Shown here piece after piece: positions 6,069-8,608 of a stretch of DNA of 8,608 bases. The notes below the pieces were generated by a model. That model made no database searches and was not told the DNA's origin. It saw nothing but the letters and a program-made list of their open reading frames with translations. The DNA is from Bacillota bacterium (GTDB taxonomy: Bacteria; Bacillota; Clostridia; Christensenellales; Pumilibacteraceae). The stretch lies in the NCBI GenBank assembly GCA_009787685.1, contig WQSV01000047.1:1-8608 (forward strand). Direction: 5' to 3'. Both the position numbers and the translations under genes were made by a program. Each line of letters opens with the position of its first letter. Position 1 is the first letter of the stretch.

Positions 6069-6069
6069 C
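6046..6069. promoter_or_regulatory. Candidate operator palindrome at the cysteine desulfurase promoter
   Basis: GAACAA (6050-6055) and TTGTTC (6061-6066) form a perfect inverted repeat around 5 bases, extended outward by GTT/AAC with a single unpaired G (6049). It covers the -35 and much of the spacer of the candidate promoter, a position that suits a repressor. No known operator was matched. Confidence 0.4.
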
Positions 6070-6124
6070 TGTCTTCGGCGATCTTATTGAATTACTCTTA
6101 CATCGGCACTCCACATCAAGCGAT

Positions 6125-6173
6125 TAAAAACTCATAAAAACCAAATAGGAAACACTAATTAGCCAGTGTTCCC
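6125..6173 (-). terminator. Intrinsic terminator of the DUF6106-like gene
   Basis: On the minus strand GGGAACACT (6173-6165) pairs with AGTGTTTCC (6156-6148) through nine pairs including one G-U, with an 8-base loop. It is followed by TATTTGGTTTTTATGAG. The stem starts inside the stop codon of the preceding gene. The interrupted T-run makes it weaker than the other terminators here. Confidence 0.65.
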
Positions 6174-6796
6174 TACAAATCACCTGTGTTCTCTTTAACT
6201 TGTTCAAAAAAGCTTTTGTCAATGACTGACATTCTTGGCGCGGCTCGCTTTAATGCTGTTCGAAATGGTTCGTCTGGGCGAATATGAAGAAGGACATCTC
6301 CGAGATTGTCTTTAATGTAGATATAAAAAATCTCATCATCTTCTTCGTATTGACAAACCGCTGCAACTTTTTTTATGTTTTTGTTTTGAGCATAGCGGTC
6401 ATAATTTTCACTCGTCATTCTACCCATATTTTCTATGTTTGAAAATTCCGCCTCAAACATTTTTTTGCGTTTTTTTCGCCCAATTACTTTTGTGATAGAG
6501 ATATTTGAGCCGTTCAAATTGTAGTCATATTCGGTTGTTTTTCTTGTCATGTATTTTCCCAAAATCAAAAACAACGCAATGAATGGAAGAGAAATTCCAA
6601 GATACAAAAGGAAATTGAAAACAATAGCCCAAAAACCAAGCGTTTCGGGATTGAAAACTGGCAAAACCCACATAGCAATGAACAACAACGCCCAAATCAC
6701 CATGCAAATTCTACGAACCAATTTAGCAGTCGAAATACGACTTCTATGAGTTTCTATCTCCTCATTATTAATAAAACATTCTGCGTAAACTTCCAT
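6173..6796 (-). CDS. DUF6106-like membrane protein of unknown function
   Basis: This 207-residue protein has two hydrophobic helices (about 30-48 and 54-80) after a 29-residue polar N-terminus. A basic cytoplasmic domain follows, with EYDYNLNGSNISITKVIGRK (89-108) and then KRKKMFEAEFSNIENMG (109-125). The pattern of two helices, a beta strand ending in EYxY, then an I.KVI..RKRK run resembles the Clostridial DUF6106 family as I remember it; that name needs an HMM check. Function is unknown. It lies between the histidine kinase and the cysteine desulfurase, with its own terminator. The ATG (6796) directly follows the palindromic element, which supplies a minimal GGA six bases upstream. Met-Glu-Val-Tyr is the natural start, as no earlier start is open. 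Confidence 0.85.
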   Translation of the reverse strand: MEVYAECFINNEEIETHRSRISTAKLVRRICMVIWALLFIAMWVLPVFNPETLGFWAIVFNFLLYLGISLPFIALFLILGKYMTRKTTEYDYNLNGSNISITKVIGRKKRKKMFEAEFSNIENMGRMTSENYDRYAQNKNIKKVAAVCQYEEDDEIFYIYIKDNLGDVLLHIRPDEPFRTALKRAAPRMSVIDKSFFEQVKENTGDL

Positions 6797-6803
6797 TTTT
6801 TCC

Positions 6804-6893
6804 AGTGAATAGTGAATATAGAATTTTGAAGGTCAAATTTATCTCAAAGAATTAGGCAACAACTATTCACCATTATTTATTCGTTATTCACTC
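6804..6893. repeat. MITE-like palindromic element, copy 2
   Basis: AGTGAATAGTGAATA (6804-6818) is repeated inverted at 6878-6892 with 13 of 15 matches; a further inverted GTGAATAG lies at 6863-6870. The core AAAGAATTAGG (6846-6856) matches copy 1 at 1238-1248 except for one base. The arm contains the last two sense codons and the TAA stop of the histidine kinase, and the other end lies 7 bases from the ATG of the next gene, the same placement and orientation as copy 1. Confidence 0.7.
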
Positions 6894-7933
6894 TTTTTTC
6901 CGTGTTTGTTTGGATCAAACATTGGAAGGGTGAATATGAATGTTGTTCCGACTCCTCTTGTTGATTCTGCCCAAATCGTTTCACCATGATCGTCTATGAT
7001 TTGCTTAACTATGGCAAGCCCTAGTCCTGTTCCCTTTGCTTGGTTCGGCGTTCTTGCTTTGTCAGCCATATAGAACCTGTCCCAAATTGATTTTAAATCT
7101 TTTTTTGCGATCCCATAGCCATTGTCTTTAACAACAATACACAACTTATTTGAATGAAAATGAGTTGTCACCAAAATTCGCGAACTGACTGGTGAATACT
7201 TGATTGCATTGTCAATAAGATTAATGATGACTTGGATAATTTTGTCTTTGTCCGCATAGACATAAGAATGTTCGCGAATCGGCTCAAAGACACATTTGAT
7301 TTGTTTTTTTTGAAGTGAAACGGTCAACCTTTCAATGATTGTCGCCATAACATCATTAATTTCAAAGCGAGATGGAACTACAGGATTCTTTCCGCTCTCA
7401 AGACGCGAAAGGTCAAGCATTGAATTGATTAGTGCCCCTAGTCTTTTTGTTTCACGGAGGACTATGCGAATGTATTTTTCTTTGTCATCGTCTTCTGAAA
7501 TTGTCCCGTCGAGTATTGCTTGCAAAAATCCTTGCATGCTTGTCAGAGGCGAACGCAACTCATGAGACGCGTTTGAGACGAATGTTTTTCTCATTTGCTC
7601 AACAGAATCAAACTCCGCAGCCGCTTTGTTAAGGTTTTTCGTCAGCTTTTCAACTTCACTGTCAATTCCTTTGAATGAATTTTCGACATATCCACCCTTG
7701 ACAAGGTTTTTGAGATCTTTGTTAATTCGTCTGATTGGTCGAACTATTGTTCTAAAATTCAACCAAACAATGAGAAAAATCAATCCAACTTGCAAAACAA
7801 GCGTCAAAACAAGAACAACAACATGCCCTGAATCAATCGAGAGCAAAATAAAATACAACGGCAAAACTGCTGTGAGAACAATAGTCACACAACAAACAAT
7901 CCATCGAAAAATAAAATTAGAAAATATCTTCAT
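6884..7933 (-). CDS. PhoR-like membrane sensor histidine kinase
   Basis: This complete 349-residue kinase of a two-component system has two membrane helices (about 11-31 and 37-58) separated by only five or six residues, so almost nothing is outside the cell. A HAMP-like linker (about 59-110) leads to the dimerisation domain with the phospho-accepting His124 in FVSNASHELRSPLTS. The ATP-binding domain shows the N box INLIDNAIKYSP (236-247), G1 KDNGYGI (269-275), F box IWDRFYMAD (283-291) and G2 GTGLGLAIV (301-309). The likely partner is the OmpR-type regulator encoded just upstream, although a terminator and a separate promoter split the pair. TAGGA lies 14 bases before the ATG, a weak ribosome-binding site. 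The last residues, SE-stop, lie in a repeat arm, so the natural C-terminus may have been altered. The kinase assignment is certain; the stimulus is unknown. Confidence 0.96.
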   Translation of the reverse strand: MKIFSNFIFRWIVCCVTIVLTAVLPLYFILLSIDSGHVVVLVLTLVLQVGLIFLIVWLNFRTIVRPIRRINKDLKNLVKGGYVENSFKGIDSEVEKLTKNLNKAAAEFDSVEQMRKTFVSNASHELRSPLTSMQGFLQAILDGTISEDDDKEKYIRIVLRETKRLGALINSMLDLSRLESGKNPVVPSRFEINDVMATIIERLTVSLQKKQIKCVFEPIREHSYVYADKDKIIQVIINLIDNAIKYSPVSSRILVTTHFHSNKLCIVVKDNGYGIAKKDLKSIWDRFYMADKARTPNQAKGTGLGLAIVKQIIDDHGETIWAESTRGVGTTFIFTLPMFDPNKHGKKSE

Positions 7934-7962
7934 TTGTATCTAAGAAATCCTAAATCATCTCA

Positions 7963-7991
7963 TTTATAACACACACAAACAGTTTTGTCAA
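7963..7991 (-). promoter_or_regulatory. Promoter of the histidine kinase gene
   Basis: TTGACA (7991-7986), exactly 17 bases, then TATAAA (7968-7963) preceded by TGT as an extended -10. Expected start near 7956, giving a leader of about 23 bases. It is one of the best promoters in the window. Confidence 0.8.
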
Positions 7992-8013
7992 CTATTTTAG
8001 ATAGTTTTGTGAA
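7981..8013. promoter_or_regulatory. Direct repeat at the kinase promoter, candidate response-regulator site
   Basis: AGTTTTGTCAA (7981-7991) and AGTTTTGTGAA (8003-8013) match at 10 of 11 positions and start 22 bp apart, two helical turns. On the minus strand they read TTGACA and TTCACA, the second half being the -35 itself. OmpR/PhoB regulators typically bind direct repeats at 11-bp steps, and the adjacent regulator is of this class. A small palindrome AACTAT-N5-ATAGTT (7990-8006) lies between the copies. Confidence 0.5.
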
Positions 8014-8064
8014 AAATTACTTTAAACATGAAACAACTCTTGTGGGTGCATTGAGCATTTTTAA

Positions 8065-8090
8065 TGCTTTCACAATGAATTGCTTTCACA
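8065..8090. repeat. Direct repeat TGCTTTCACA, two exact copies 16 bp apart
   Basis: Two identical 10-mers, 8065-8074 and 8081-8090, are separated by ATGAAT. They lie about 75-100 bp upstream of the kinase -35, a distance compatible with an upstream binding site, but nothing else supports a role. Confidence 0.5.
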
Positions 8091-8206
8091 TAAAAATTCT
8101 TCAACAATGCGATTGACAACTGCAGATTATTCGTCTTTTTATCTTCATGACCAAGATTCCCATTGCTGTTGATTTCTTTAAATTTCAATTATGCAAATTA
8201 AAAATA

Positions 8207-8252
8207 TCATTGAAAAGCAAAAAATGCAACGATTGTTTTTCGTTGCATTTTT
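8207..8252 (-). terminator. Intrinsic terminator of the response regulator gene
   Basis: A perfect 13-bp stem, AAAAATGCAACGA (8220-8232) and TCGTTGCATTTTT (8240-8252), has a 7-base loop and begins 18 bases after the regulator stop. The minus strand continues with a T-rich run, TTTTTTGCTTTTC. It should stop most transcription before the kinase gene. Confidence 0.92.
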
Positions 8253-8270
8253 GATAATCTTGATTAATAA

Positions 8271-8608
8271 CTAGTTGATGATTTCAAATTTATAGCCAAC
8301 CCCCCAAACTGTGTCGAGTCTCCAGTTTGGATCTGTTCCAAGTTTTTCGCGAATTCTTTTGACATGAACATCAACCGTCCTAGTGTCTCCACGATATTCA
8401 GTTCCCCAAACTTGCATAAGCAATTGTTCACGAGTGAAAACACGCATTGGATTCGTTCCAAGGTAATAAATTAGTTCAATCTCTTTTGGTGGCATGTCCA
8501 CTTTTTTGCCATTCATTTTGACAACATAGTTTGAAATTGAAACAGCAAGCCCGCCAATATTAAGGTCAGCGTTTTGTCCTGTTGCAGTTTGAGCCCCTGC
8601 TCTTCTCA
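8271..8608 (-). CDS. OmpR/PhoB-family response regulator, C-terminal part
   Basis: The gene enters from the right edge; 111 residues are present and the whole receiver domain lies outside. The visible part opens with the linker end RRAGAQ, then the winged-helix DNA-binding domain: a four-stranded sheet around NADLNIGGLAVS to VVKMNGKKVDMPPKE (12-42), a helix containing ELIYYL (44-49), the turn region RVFTREQLLMQVWG (55-68), the recognition helix in DTRTVDVHVKRIREKL (74-89) and the wing TVWGVGYKFE (99-108). This is the classic transcription-factor output of PhoP/PhoB-type systems. The ATG at 8516 is an internal methionine, not the start. The partner is presumably the histidine kinase downstream. 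The 3' end is intact and followed by a strong terminator. Confidence 0.95.
   Translation of the reverse strand, partial: RRAGAQTATGQNADLNIGGLAVSISNYVVKMNGKKVDMPPKEIELIYYLGTNPMRVFTREQLLMQVWGTEYRGDTRTVDVHVKRIREKLGTDPNWRLDTVWGVGYKFEIIN

Larger units (their letters stand above)
7934..8270. other. Gene-free gap between regulator and kinase
   Basis: This 337-bp stretch holds the regulator terminator at one end and the kinase promoter with its repeat at the other. The middle (about 8014-8215) contains no gene I can support. A 63-codon minus-strand frame there starts with TTG, has no ribosome-binding site and runs into the kinase promoter. The middle also has a direct repeat, TGCTTTCACA at 8065-8074 and 8081-8090, and a small palindrome AGCATT-ttt-AATGCT (8054-8068). 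Confidence 0.6.

Noticed and set aside
7335..7943. Several plus-strand frames of 66-105 codons opposite the kinase gene
   Set aside because: They are antisense shadows of well-conserved kinase motifs; no independent evidence.
7997..8188. A 63-codon minus-strand reading frame between regulator and kinase
   Set aside because: It starts with TTG, has no ribosome-binding site, no recognisable motif, and its end overlaps the -35 and repeat of the kinase promoter. A decayed gene cannot be excluded.
1..8608. CRISPR array, prophage, transposase, toxin-antitoxin, defence genes, tRNA or rRNA
   Set aside because: None of the sequence supports these; repeats are short palindromes without spacers, and all genes fit ordinary chromosomal functions.

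Overview
The window is AT-rich and every supported gene lies on the minus strand, so transcription runs from high to low coordinates. The standard bacterial code fits: Trp is TGG and stops are TAA or TAG. The gene set (OmpR-type regulator, PhoR-like kinase, RocB-type M20 hydrolase, U32 protein, a DUF6106-like and a YcxB-like membrane protein) suggests an uncultured, low-GC Bacillota of the class Clostridia. That placement is inference from gene content and composition, since no rRNA or other marker is present.

Layout in transcription order: (1) the C-terminal half of an OmpR/PhoB response regulator (8608-8271) with a strong terminator. (2) A 337-bp gap carrying a good promoter overlapped by an 11-bp direct repeat. 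(3) A PhoR-like histidine kinase (7933-6884). (4) A degenerate palindromic element in which the kinase gene ends and which abuts the next start codon. (5) A DUF6106-like membrane protein (6796-6173) with its own terminator. (6) A cysteine desulfurase (6032-4929) with a candidate promoter and palindromic operator, then a terminator. (7) A RocB-like M20 metallohydrolase (4813-3119) with an almost perfect promoter five bases before its ATG. (8) A second palindromic element of a different family. (9) A YcxB-like membrane protein (2952-2473). (10) GAPDH (2379-1360), whose strong Shine-Dalgarno is separated from its ATG by a hairpin, then a terminator. (11) A second copy of the element in (4), again against a start codon. 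(12) A small zinc-ribbon protein (1193-870) overlapping by 11 bp a U32-family gene (880 to beyond the left edge).

Most genes look like single transcription units. Four intrinsic terminators and several separate promoters break up what otherwise looks like a run of co-directional genes. Only the zinc-ribbon/U32 pair looks translationally coupled, and only the regulator/kinase pair is an evident functional partnership. The rest is housekeeping: glycolysis, sulfur transfer, probable RNA hydroxylation, and peptide or amino-acid derivative hydrolysis.

No phage, CRISPR, toxin or defence system is visible. The most interesting signals are non-coding: the split ribosome-binding site of GAPDH, apparently leaderless promoters, the repeat at the kinase promoter, and two related palindromic elements each placed against a start codon.
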